Source of the DNA: SPCO01 sp964427285
GTDB taxonomy: Bacteria > Chloroflexota > Limnocylindria > Limnocylindrales > CSP1-4
NCBI GenBank assembly: GCA_964427285.1
Contig: CAYRTS010000002.1
Coordinates: 30,466-94,465 of the forward strand
Direction of reading: 5' to 3'
Length of the DNA stretch: 64,000 nucleotides
Shown: positions 15,434 through 23,813 of the stretch, piece by piece
How the letters are laid out: every line of letters begins with the position of its first letter
Numbering within the stretch: the first letter of the stretch is position 1
Made by a program: the position numbers and the translations under genes
The notes under the pieces: generated by a model
The model's database searches: none
Told to the model about the DNA's origin: nothing
What the model saw: the letters and a program-made list of their open reading frames with translations, nothing else

Positions 15434-16738
15434 ATGATCCGTCGCTACACACTCCCTGAGATGGGCGCGATCTGGTCCGACCAGGCTCGCTTCGAGGCCA
15501 TGCTGCGCGTGGAACTGGCGGTCGCGCGAGTGCAGACAGCCCGGGGAGCGATCCCGCAGTCGGCCCTGACCGCCCTCGAATCGCGCGCCCGCGTCGATAT
15601 CGATCGCATCGCCGAGATCGAGCGGACGACCGACCACGACGTGATCGCGTTTGTCAGCCAGATCGCCGAAACGGTCGGACCTGAGGGGCGGTTCCTCCAC
15701 ATGGGCCTGACCAGCAGCGATGTGGTCGACACCGCCCTCGCGCTCCAGCTTCGGGCGGCCGGAAAACGGCTGCTGCTCGATGCCGACGGGCTTCTCGGCG
15801 CGGTCGTCGCCCGCGCACGGGCCGAGGCGGACACGGTGATGATGGGGCGAACACATTCGGTGCATGCGGAGCCGACGACACTTGGTCTCAAGCTGGCCGG
15901 CTGGGCATTCGAAGTTGATCGGGGCCGGATGCGCCTCGCGGCCGCCGTGGACGAGATCGGAACGGGCAAGATTTCCGGGCCTGTTGGCACCTACTCCCAC
16001 CTGGCCCCCGATGTCGAGACGGAGGTCCTGGCGGCCCTCGGGCTGCATGCGGATCCGGTGAGCACGCAGATCGTCCAACGCGACCGGCACGCGGCGCTGC
16101 TCACGGCGATCGCGATCCTGGGCGGTTCGCTGGAGCGTTTTGCGACGGAGGTCCGCAACCTCCAGCACTCCGAGATCGGCGAGCTCCAGGAGCCGTTCAA
16201 GCCGGGCCAGAAGGGCTCGTCCGCAATGCCCCACAAGCGCAACCCCATCCTGTCCGAGCGGATCGCCGGTCTGGCCAGGCTCCTGCGCGGCTACGCCCAC
16301 ACCGCGCTCGAGGACCAGCCGCTCTGGCACGAGCGAGACATCAGCCATAGCAGCGCCGAGCGGGTGATCCTGCCCGACGCGACGATCGTGCTGGACTACA
16401 TGCTGGTGCGCATGGCGGGGCTCGTCGAGGGGCTGGTGGTCCGGCCCGATCGAATGCGCGAGAACATCGAGCGCGGCTACGGCCTGCATGCCTCGTCGCG
16501 GGTGCTGAGCCTCCTGATCGAGTCGGGTCTCGCGCGCGACGATGCCTACGCGATCGTCCAGCGCGCGGCGTTGCGAGCGGCGGACGATCGGGTGCCGCTG
16601 CGCGGGCTGCTGGCGATCGATGCCACCGTCGCCCAGCGGGTGCCCCTGGCAACGCTGGACGCCTGTTTTGACGACACGGCGTTCCTGGCCCACGTGCCGC
16701 AGGTGATGGCGCGCCTGGATCGACTCAATGCTCGCTGA
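15434..16738 (+). CDS. purB: Adenylosuccinate lyase
   Basis: A 434-aa enzyme of the fumarase/aspartase superfamily. It catalyses two eliminations of fumarate: SAICAR to AICAR in IMP synthesis, and adenylosuccinate to AMP. The signature GSSAMPHKRNP is at about residues 263-273, with TTDHDVIAF and MGRTHSVHAEPTT upstream. The ATG chosen (MIRRYTLPEM) is the usual start of short bacterial PurB proteins; the frame is open further upstream only inside purD. The gap to purD is ten bases. The 3' end overlaps the purC start by eleven bases. Confidence 0.97.
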   Translation: MIRRYTLPEMGAIWSDQARFEAMLRVELAVARVQTARGAIPQSALTALESRARVDIDRIAEIERTTDHDVIAFVSQIAETVGPEGRFLHMGLTSSDVVDTALALQLRAAGKRLLLDADGLLGAVVARARAEADTVMMGRTHSVHAEPTTLGLKLAGWAFEVDRGRMRLAAAVDEIGTGKISGPVGTYSHLAPDVETEVLAALGLHADPVSTQIVQRDRHAALLTAIAILGGSLERFATEVRNLQHSEIGELQEPFKPGQKGSSAMPHKRNPILSERIAGLARLLRGYAHTALEDQPLWHERDISHSSAERVILPDATIVLDYMLVRMAGLVEGLVVRPDRMRENIERGYGLHASSRVLSLLIESGLARDDAYAIVQRAALRAADDRVPLRGLLAIDATVAQRVPLATLDACFDDTAFLAHVPQVMARLDRLNAR

Positions 16739-17780
16739 GTCCTTCCTGCGTTCCGGCAAGGTCCGCGACCTGTATTCCGTGCCGGGTGGAAGGCTCGTCC
16801 TGACGGCGTCGGACCGGATCTCGGCCTTCGACGTTGTCCTGCCGTCGCTGGTCCCCGACAAGGGACGGGTGCTCACAGGACTGTCCCGTTTCTGGTTTGC
16901 CGAAACCGCGGGGATCGTGCCGAACCACCTGCTGGACACCGACGTCGAGGTGCTGCTCCAGGCATTCGCCACGCCGGCGTCCTCAGATGTCGGGCTTTCG
17001 CTTGACGACCTCCGCGGCCGGATCATGATCTGCCGTCCGACGCAGGTCGTCCCGATTGAGGCCGTCGTCCGCGGCTACCTCGCAGGTTCCGGCTGGAAGG
17101 AGTACCGCGAGCGGGGGACCGTGTGCGGGATCTCGCTGCCGGCCGGGCTTCGTGAGGGCGATCGGCTGCCGGAGCCGATCTTCACGCCGGCCACCAAGGC
17201 CGAGGCCGGCGCCCACGACGAGAACCTCAGCTTTGACGCGATGATCGAGTACGTCGCGGCACAGTCGCTTGATCCGGCGTGGGCCGGGCCGCTGGCCGAG
17301 GCGATCCGCCAGCGCGCGCTGGCGCTGTTCGGGTATGGGGCCGCGATCGCCGCCCGGCGCGGGATCCTGCTGGCCGACACGAAGTTCGAATTCGGGCTCG
17401 CGGTGCCAGGCCTTGAAACCGCGGGCGGTCGATCCGAAGATGGCCTGATCACGTTGCGACCGAACCTTGACCCCCGCTCGGAGATGATCCCCGATGGCTG
17501 GCCCGAGTCCAGCCTGATCCTGATCGATGAGGTCATGACCCCGGACTCGTCGCGGTTCTGGGACGCGGCGTCGTACGAGCCCGGTCGGCCGCAGGTCAGT
17601 TTCGACAAGCAGTTCGTGCGCGACTGGCTGGAGACGCAAGACTGGGACAAGGCCGCGCCCGGGCCGGAGCTGCCAGCGGAGGTGATCGAAGGCACTCGCG
17701 CCCGCTACATCGAGGCCTACGAGCGGATCACTGGCGCCAGCTTCAAGCGCTACCTGGAGGAGGACGTGATCGCCCCATGA
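16728..17780 (+). CDS. purC: SAICAR synthetase
   Basis: A 350-aa enzyme that couples CAIR and aspartate with ATP to form SAICAR. Motifs are SGKVRDLY at residues 9-16, SDRISAFDV near 30, RGYLAGSGWKEY near 115 and DEVMTPDSSRFW near 267. The length matches the long PurC class rather than the 240-aa E. coli class. The start lies inside the end of purB, and the stop overlaps the purS ATG (ATGA), so all three are coupled. No purE or purK is present in the window, so CAIR must be made by enzymes encoded elsewhere. Confidence 0.97.
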   Translation: MLAESFLRSGKVRDLYSVPGGRLVLTASDRISAFDVVLPSLVPDKGRVLTGLSRFWFAETAGIVPNHLLDTDVEVLLQAFATPASSDVGLSLDDLRGRIMICRPTQVVPIEAVVRGYLAGSGWKEYRERGTVCGISLPAGLREGDRLPEPIFTPATKAEAGAHDENLSFDAMIEYVAAQSLDPAWAGPLAEAIRQRALALFGYGAAIAARRGILLADTKFEFGLAVPGLETAGGRSEDGLITLRPNLDPRSEMIPDGWPESSLILIDEVMTPDSSRFWDAASYEPGRPQVSFDKQFVRDWLETQDWDKAAPGPELPAEVIEGTRARYIEAYERITGASFKRYLEEDVIAP

Positions 17781-18082
17781 CCAGCTTCCGGTTCGCCGTC
17801 AACGTCACCCCCAAGCCCGGCATCCTGGATCCCCAGGGTCGGGCGGTGGAGGGGAGTCTCGGTCACCTCGGGATCAGTGGTGTCAGCGGCGTGCGGGTCG
17901 GCCGCCGGGTCGAACTGACGGTGGACGCCGCCGACGTGGCGTCGGCCAGGGTGGTCGTGGAGCGCCTGGCCGGGGAGTTGCTGTCCAACCCCCTGATCGA
18001 GGCGTACGAGATCGCGCCGCTCGGCGCCGCCTCATCGATCGTCGGCGTGGCGGGCAAGCCTGACGTGGCGGGGCAGGCCTGA
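17777..18082 (+). CDS. purS: FGAM synthetase subunit PurS
   Basis: A 101-aa small subunit of the three-part phosphoribosylformylglycinamidine synthase (PurS-PurQ-PurL). PurS bridges the glutaminase and synthase subunits. The typical opening FAVNVTPKPGILDPQGRAVEGSL and the NPLIEAYEIAPL end are present. It is slightly longer than usual because of a short Gly/Ala tail. It overlaps purC and lies one base before purQ. Confidence 0.96.
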   Translation: MTSFRFAVNVTPKPGILDPQGRAVEGSLGHLGISGVSGVRVGRRVELTVDAADVASARVVVERLAGELLSNPLIEAYEIAPLGAASSIVGVAGKPDVAGQA

Positions 18083-18083
18083 C

Positions 18084-18830
18084 GTGGCGGTCCGGATCGG
18101 GGTCGTCGTCTTCCCTGGCAGCAATTGCGATCGTGACACCCTGCATGCCCTGGACCTCGCCGGCGCCGAGGCCGTGAGCCTGTGGCACGAACAGGCGACG
18201 CTTGGTGGCGTCGCGGCGGTGGTCCTGCCGGGCGGCTTCGCGTACGGCGACTACCTGCGGGCCGGTGCGATCGCCCGGTTCAGCCCGATCATGCGGGCGG
18301 TTGCCGCGTTTGCGGCCGGCGGCGGCCTCGTCCTGGGGATCTGCAACGGCTTCCAGGTCCTCGCCGAGGCGGGTCTCGTGCCTGGCGCGCTGCTGCGCAA
18401 CGCGTCCCTTCGCTTCGTCGCCAAGGAGGTGTCGATCGCCCCTGTGCGACTCGATACGGCGTTCACCCACGCCCTGGCTTCGCGGAGCCCGTTGCGCATG
18501 CCGGTGGCCCATGGCGAGGGCTGCTTTTACGCGGACGAGGTGACCCTCGATGCCCTCGAGCGCGACGGAGCGATCCTGTTCCGTTACGTCGATGCGGCCG
18601 GTGCCCCCGCTCAACCTGGCGCCCCGGCGAACCCCAACGGCTCCCTCCGGGCGATCGCCGGGGTCCTCAATGCAGCCGGCAACGTGGCCGCACTGATGCC
18701 GCATCCCGAGCGGGCGGCCGAGGCGATCCTTGGCTCCGACGACGGGATGGGGATCATCCGCTCACTGGTCGAGAGCGCAGCGCGCGCGACCAACGTGGCC
18801 CGAAACCCGGTCGGAGCGGGCACCCGATGA
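18084..18830 (+). CDS. purQ: FGAM synthetase glutaminase subunit PurQ
   Basis: A 248-aa class I glutamine amidotransferase that delivers ammonia to PurL. It has VVVFPGSNCDRD at the N-terminus, VLPGGFAYGDYLRAGAIA, and the nucleophile Cys87 in GICNGFQ. The catalytic His and Glu are in MPHPERA near residue 211. The GTG start lies one base after the purS stop. A Pro/Ala-rich insertion (APAQPGAPANPNGS) precedes the catalytic dyad. The stop overlaps the purL ATG. Confidence 0.97.
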   Translation: MAVRIGVVVFPGSNCDRDTLHALDLAGAEAVSLWHEQATLGGVAAVVLPGGFAYGDYLRAGAIARFSPIMRAVAAFAAGGGLVLGICNGFQVLAEAGLVPGALLRNASLRFVAKEVSIAPVRLDTAFTHALASRSPLRMPVAHGEGCFYADEVTLDALERDGAILFRYVDAAGAPAQPGAPANPNGSLRAIAGVLNAAGNVAALMPHPERAAEAILGSDDGMGIIRSLVESAARATNVARNPVGAGTR

Positions 18831-21151
18831 CCCTGGCCGAGCGCCCGGTCGAGCCGCTCCATCGCCGGCTGGGCGTCACCGACGAAGAACTGACTGCCAT
18901 TCGCGACCGGCTTGGTGGCCGCGAGCCCAACGACCTCGAGCTCGCCATGTTCAGCGTCATGTGGAGCGAGCACTGCTCGTACAAGAGCTCGAAGCCCTTG
19001 CTGCGCACCCTGCCGACCGCGGGCGCCGGCGTGATCGCCGGTCCGGGTGAGAACGCGGGCGTGATCTCGATCGGGGACGGGCTGGCGGTCGCGTTCAAGA
19101 TCGAGTCGCACAACCATCCGTCCGCGGTCGAGCCATATCAAGGCGCCGCGACCGGCGTGGGTGGCATCCTGCGGGACATCTTCACGATGGGCGCACGACC
19201 GATCGCCATCCTCGATGCGCTTCGGTTTGGCGATCCGGCAAGCCCACGAACACGCCACCTCGTCGACGGTGTCGTCCGCGGCGTCGGCGGGTACGGCAAC
19301 TGCGTCGGCGTCCCGACGGTCGGCGGCGAGCTGGTGTTCGATCCGAGCTACGGGGGCAATCCGCTGGTCAACGTGATGGCGATCGGGTTGATGGAGGAGC
19401 GCCTGCTGACCCTTGCGGCGGCCCCCGGCCCGGGCAACCTGGTCGTGCTGTTCGGCTCGACGACCGGCCGTGACGGGATCGGTGGGGCCTCCGTACTCGC
19501 GAGTGCCACGTTCACGGACGACGACCCGTCGAAGCGCCCGAGCGTCCAGGTCGGCGACCCGTTCGCCGAGAAACTGCTGATCGAAGCGTCGCTCGAGCTG
19601 ATCGAACGCGGTCTCGTCGAGGGGCTGCAGGACCTGGGTGCCGGCGGGATCACGTGTGCCACCTCGGAGACCGCGGATCGGGCGGGTACCGGGATCGTGA
19701 TCGACCTGGACGCGATCCCGCGCCGTGAACCCGGGCTTGAACCGTTCGAAGTGCTCATCTCGGAATCGCAGGAGCGGATGTGCGCGGCCGTTCGCCTGGA
19801 CCGTTGGCCGGCGGTCCGCGAGGTGTGCGAACGCTGGGGCCTCCCGGTGGCGGTGATCGGACGGGTAACCGCGGACCGCGACATCGCCGTTGTCTCCGGC
19901 GGCCTGGACGCCGACGGCCGACCGGCGACGGGTGCGCTCGAGCTCGCCCGGATCCCGGCCAGCGCGCTGACCAGCGATGCCATCGTCCACGACCGGATCG
20001 CGCTGGCCCCGACCCATCGACGGTTGGCGCCCGCCCCCGGGGCAGCAGCCGCCGCCACGGACAACCTGCCGGAGCACGGGATGGACCCGGGGGCCGTGCT
20101 CCTGGCCTTGCTCGGCTCGCCCAATCTCGCCAGTCGGCGCCCGGTGTTCGAGCAGTACGACTCGACAGTCGGGGCAGGCACGGTCACCGGGCCGGGTCGC
20201 GGTGCCGCGGTCATCCGGATCAAGGGAACCACCAAGGCGCTCGTCGCCTCGACCGACGGCAATCAGGCGGTCGGGCAACTCAACCCGTGGCTGGGCGCCG
20301 CGCTGTCAGTCGCGGAGGCCACCCGCAATGTGTCGATCACCGGTGCGCGCCCGCTTGGTGTGACGAATTGCCTCAACTATGGCGACCCGACCCGCCCGGA
20401 GGCGTTCTGGCAACTGCGCGAAGGGGTCCGGGGCCTTGGTGACGCCTGTCGCGCCCTCGGCGTGCCGGTCACCGGCGGCAACGTCTCGCTCTACAACGAG
20501 TCGCCGGCCGGCGCCATCGCCCCCACGCCAGAAATTGGCGTCGTGGGGCTGCTCGACGACGTGGCCCGTCTCGTGGGGCCAGCGTTCCGGGCGGCCGGGG
20601 ACGTGGTCCTGCTGGTTGGCGACGCGACGCCCGGGCTGGCCGGATCCGCCTACGCCACGCTTGCCGGCACCACCTCCGAGGACGGCCCGCCGGACCTGGA
20701 CCTCGCGCGTGAAGCCGCGCTCCAGGCGTACGTCCTCGACGCGATCGGGCGTGGCCTGGTGGCCTCGGCCCAGGACGTCTCCGGCGGCGGGCTGGCGGTT
20801 GCGCTGGCCGAGTCCGCGATGTGGGGCGGCGTCGGAGCCTCGGTCAGGGTTGCGCTCGCGGCCTCGCCGGCCGTCGTCCTGTTTGGCGAGAGCCCGTCCC
20901 GGCTCGTACTGAGCAGTACGGTCGCGCAAGCTCCGGTGCTGGAGTTGCTTGCCCGCCAGCACGGCCTGCCCGTGGAGCGTGTCGGCGTCGTGGGCGGCAG
21001 CGCACTCGTGATCGAATCAACCGGGGCCGGCCCGCTCGGAGCCGCCGAGGAGCGTGGCAGCCGGGTGGCCGACGCCCTCGAGGTTTCGCTGGTGGACCTG
21101 CGTCGCGCCTGGGACCACGGTCTCTCGCGGGCGCTCGGCTGGGAGGGCTGA
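18827..21151 (+). CDS. purL: FGAM synthetase large subunit PurL
   Basis: A 774-aa synthase subunit of the small-PurL type that works with PurS and PurQ; it converts FGAR to FGAM with ATP. Motifs include MFSVMWSEHCSYKSSK near residue 40, KIESHNHPSAVEPYQGAATGVGG near 90, QDLGAGGITCATSE near 270, and in the second half VTGGNVSLYNES and DVSGGGLAVALAE. The frame is open for another 215 codons upstream, but those are a shadow of purQ; the ATG overlapping the purQ stop gives the family's normal N-terminus. The gene ends three bases before purF. Confidence 0.97.
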   Translation: MTLAERPVEPLHRRLGVTDEELTAIRDRLGGREPNDLELAMFSVMWSEHCSYKSSKPLLRTLPTAGAGVIAGPGENAGVISIGDGLAVAFKIESHNHPSAVEPYQGAATGVGGILRDIFTMGARPIAILDALRFGDPASPRTRHLVDGVVRGVGGYGNCVGVPTVGGELVFDPSYGGNPLVNVMAIGLMEERLLTLAAAPGPGNLVVLFGSTTGRDGIGGASVLASATFTDDDPSKRPSVQVGDPFAEKLLIEASLELIERGLVEGLQDLGAGGITCATSETADRAGTGIVIDLDAIPRREPGLEPFEVLISESQERMCAAVRLDRWPAVREVCERWGLPVAVIGRVTADRDIAVVSGGLDADGRPATGALELARIPASALTSDAIVHDRIALAPTHRRLAPAPGAAAAATDNLPEHGMDPGAVLLALLGSPNLASRRPVFEQYDSTVGAGTVTGPGRGAAVIRIKGTTKALVASTDGNQAVGQLNPWLGAALSVAEATRNVSITGARPLGVTNCLNYGDPTRPEAFWQLREGVRGLGDACRALGVPVTGGNVSLYNESPAGAIAPTPEIGVVGLLDDVARLVGPAFRAAGDVVLLVGDATPGLAGSAYATLAGTTSEDGPPDLDLAREAALQAYVLDAIGRGLVASAQDVSGGGLAVALAESAMWGGVGASVRVALAASPAVVLFGESPSRLVLSSTVAQAPVLELLARQHGLPVERVGVVGGSALVIESTGAGPLGAAEERGSRVADALEVSLVDLRRAWDHGLSRALGWEG

Positions 21152-21154
21152 GCG

Positions 21155-22621
21155 ATGTGCGGCGTTTTCGGGGCCGTGCTCCCGGGGGGTGAGCCAACGG
21201 ACGCGGCCTCCGTGGCGGCGCTGGGCCTGTTCGCCCTCCAGCATCGTGGCCAGGAATCGGCCGGGTTGGCGGTCAGCGACGGCGAGCAGCTCATGCTCTA
21301 CAAGGACCTCGGGATGATCAGCACCGTGCTCGACGAGCGCCGCTTGCCCAGCCTGCGCGGCCAGTTGGCCATCGCCCATTGTCGCTACTCGACCACCGGC
21401 TCGACCATCTGGGAAAACGCCCAGCCAACGTATCGTCTCGGGCCGCGACGCGCGCTGGCCATCGGGCACAACGGCAACCTGGTCAACACCCGGGACCTGC
21501 TGAGCCAGCTCCAGGGCGGCCGGACGCGGCTGCCCGCGTCTACTGACACGGAGCTGCTCACCGCGCTGCTTGCGGACGAGCCGGCCGCCGACACCGTGGA
21601 GGCCCTCCGCCAGGTGCTCCCACGGGTTCGGGGCGCGTACAGCCTGGTCGTGCTCGATGAGCGTCGGGTCATCGGGGTGCGCGACCCATTCGGGTTCCGG
21701 CCCCTGGTGCTCGGGCGGCTGACGCGCCCGCTCGTGGGTGGCCGCGACGATGGACTGTGGCGCGACGACGACGCCACGACCGGTTGGTGCCTGTCGTCGG
21801 AGACGGCCGCGCTCGACATCGTGGGCGCCGAGTACGTGCGCGACGTCGAACCGGGCGAGCTGGTCATCCTCGAGCCGGGACAGTCGCCGCGGTCCGTCCG
21901 CTTCGCGGCGGCCACGCCGGCGCTGTGCGTCTTCGAGCTGATCTACTTCGCGCGGCCGGACTCGTATATGGAAGGGCGCAACCTGTATGAGGCCCGTCGC
22001 CAGATGGGGATCCAGCTGGCGTCCGAGCATGCGGTCGACGCGGACCTCGTGATGCCCGTGCCAGACACCGGCGCTCCGGCTGCCGCTGGCTACGCCGAGG
22101 CGTCCGGCATCCCGTACCGCGAGGGGATGTATCGCAACCGCTACGCCGGCCGAACCTTCATTCAGCCGTCCGCCGGGCTGCGTCACCGCGGTGTGACGAT
22201 CAAGCTCAATCCGCTGCCGGCGGTGGTCGCCGGCAAGCGGCTGATCGTCGTCGATGACTCCATCGTGCGCGGCACCACGACCAAGCGGATCGTCGACCTG
22301 TTGCGTCGCGCCGGGGCGACCGAGGTCCATGTCCGCATCAGCGCGCCGCCGATCTACCACCCGTGCTTCTACGGGATCGATACGCAGGTCGAGACGGAGC
22401 TGATCGCGGCGACCCACACGGAACCCGAAATCCGGGACTTCATCGGGGCCGATTCACTTGGCTACCTGTCGATCCGGGGGGTGCTCGCGGCACTCGAGCT
22501 GCCGTATGAGCGGTTCTGTTTCGCCTGCTTTGACGGCAAGTACCCGGAGCCCGTCCCATATGATCCGTCGCGCCGCAAGTTTGTCCTCGAGGAACCCGTG
22601 GGTGCCGCACCCGGTGGCTGA
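21155..22621 (+). CDS. purF: Amidophosphoribosyltransferase
   Basis: A 488-aa enzyme that makes phosphoribosylamine from PRPP and glutamine, the committed step of purine synthesis. The N-terminal Cys2 nucleophile directly follows the start Met (MCGVFGAVLPGG), so no propeptide is encoded. The PRPP loop is RLIVVDDSIVRGTT near residue 360. Four cysteines (in LCVFELIYFARPDS, HPCFYGID and CFACF) match the [4Fe-4S] ligands of the B. subtilis-type enzyme, so oxygen sensitivity is likely. The 3' end overlaps the purM start. Confidence 0.97.
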   Translation: MCGVFGAVLPGGEPTDAASVAALGLFALQHRGQESAGLAVSDGEQLMLYKDLGMISTVLDERRLPSLRGQLAIAHCRYSTTGSTIWENAQPTYRLGPRRALAIGHNGNLVNTRDLLSQLQGGRTRLPASTDTELLTALLADEPAADTVEALRQVLPRVRGAYSLVVLDERRVIGVRDPFGFRPLVLGRLTRPLVGGRDDGLWRDDDATTGWCLSSETAALDIVGAEYVRDVEPGELVILEPGQSPRSVRFAAATPALCVFELIYFARPDSYMEGRNLYEARRQMGIQLASEHAVDADLVMPVPDTGAPAAAGYAEASGIPYREGMYRNRYAGRTFIQPSAGLRHRGVTIKLNPLPAVVAGKRLIVVDDSIVRGTTTKRIVDLLRRAGATEVHVRISAPPIYHPCFYGIDTQVETELIAATHTEPEIRDFIGADSLGYLSIRGVLAALELPYERFCFACFDGKYPEPVPYDPSRRKFVLEEPVGAAPGG

Positions 22622-23813
22622 GGGACGGGCGGCCTATCGACGGTCCGGCGTTGATGTCGCGGCCGGGGAGCGGGCGGTCGACCTGATCCGCGGCCACGTT
22701 GAATCGACGCGTCGGCCCGAGGTGCTCGGCGGACTGGGCGGCTTCGGCGGCGCGTTCGCGATCCCCGACGGCTACCGCGAGCCACTCCTCGTCGCCTCGA
22801 CCGACGGGGTCGGCACCAAGACGGCCATCGCCACCCGGGTCGGGCGGTTCGATACGATCGGGATCGATCTTGTGGCCATGTGCGTCGACGACGTCGTCTG
22901 TACGGGCGCCGAGCCGCTGGCCTTCCTGGACTACGTCGCCGTCGGGGAACTGGACCCGGTCGCCGTTGCGGAACTGGTCAGCGGCGTGGCGGTGGGCTGC
23001 CGCGCCGCGGGCTGTGCCCTCGTGGGCGGCGAGACGGCGGAACACCCGGGGCTGATGACAGCCGACGCCTTCGACCTGGCCGGGACGGCGATCGGGGTCG
23101 TCGAGCGCACCCGGGTCATCGACGGCTCCGCGGTGCGGGCCGGTGACGCGATCGTCGGTGTTGCCTCGTCAGGTCTGCACGCCAACGGCTACTCGCTGGT
23201 TCGCGCGCTGATGGCCGAGTGGGACCTGGACCTCGCCGAGCCCTACCAGGCGCGACTTCGTCGAACGCTCGGGGATGCCGCTGCGACGTCTGCCCTGGAA
23301 GGCGCGGAGCATGAGGCGATGGCCACGCTCGGCGAGGTGCTCTTGACCCCGACCCTGATCTATGCCCGGGCCATCCTCGCCGTTCGTCAGACGCTGGTGG
23401 GCCTGGGCTGGGATCTGCATGGCCTCGCGCACATCACCGGTGGGGGCCTGCCCGGCAACGTGCCACGGGCGCTGCCGGCCGGACTGGCGGCCCGACTCGA
23501 CCCCTCGCGCTGGGTGATGCCGTCAGTTATGCGGCTCATCGGCGCCCTGGGTGGCTTGGATGACGCGGAGCTGCGCGCGACCTTCAACGGCGGTCTCGGG
23601 ATGATCGCTGTCGTGCCACTGGTCGCAACTGCGGCCACGATTGCTGCGCTCGGACAGCACGGTTTCGTCGGGATCCAGGTCGGCGAGGTCGTCGACGCGG
23701 TGCCCCCCGCCGCGGACCCGGGTGCCGCGATCGCCCCTGATGCCGCGGCCGTTCCGCCCGCCCGCTACATCGAGGGGCCGCTGGAGGGCCTGCCCGCGGA
23801 GCTCGCCCGATGA
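22602..23813 (+). CDS. purM: AIR synthetase
   Basis: A 403-aa enzyme that cyclises FGAM to aminoimidazole ribonucleotide with ATP. Family motifs are YRRSGVDVAAGERAV at the N-terminus, GGFGGAF, STDGVGTKTAIA near residue 70, IGIDLVAMCVDDV and ALVGGETAEHPG near 143. The GTG start is chosen because GAGGA lies eight bases upstream; a second in-frame GTG four codons later is possible. It overlaps the end of purF and its own stop overlaps the next ATG. The C-terminus has an Ala/Pro-rich extension (PPAADPGAAIAPDAAAVPPA) that is not part of the conserved fold. Confidence 0.96.
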   Translation: MPHPVAEGRAAYRRSGVDVAAGERAVDLIRGHVESTRRPEVLGGLGGFGGAFAIPDGYREPLLVASTDGVGTKTAIATRVGRFDTIGIDLVAMCVDDVVCTGAEPLAFLDYVAVGELDPVAVAELVSGVAVGCRAAGCALVGGETAEHPGLMTADAFDLAGTAIGVVERTRVIDGSAVRAGDAIVGVASSGLHANGYSLVRALMAEWDLDLAEPYQARLRRTLGDAAATSALEGAEHEAMATLGEVLLTPTLIYARAILAVRQTLVGLGWDLHGLAHITGGGLPGNVPRALPAGLAARLDPSRWVMPSVMRLIGALGGLDDAELRATFNGGLGMIAVVPLVATAATIAALGQHGFVGIQVGEVVDAVPPAADPGAAIAPDAAAVPPARYIEGPLEGLPAELAR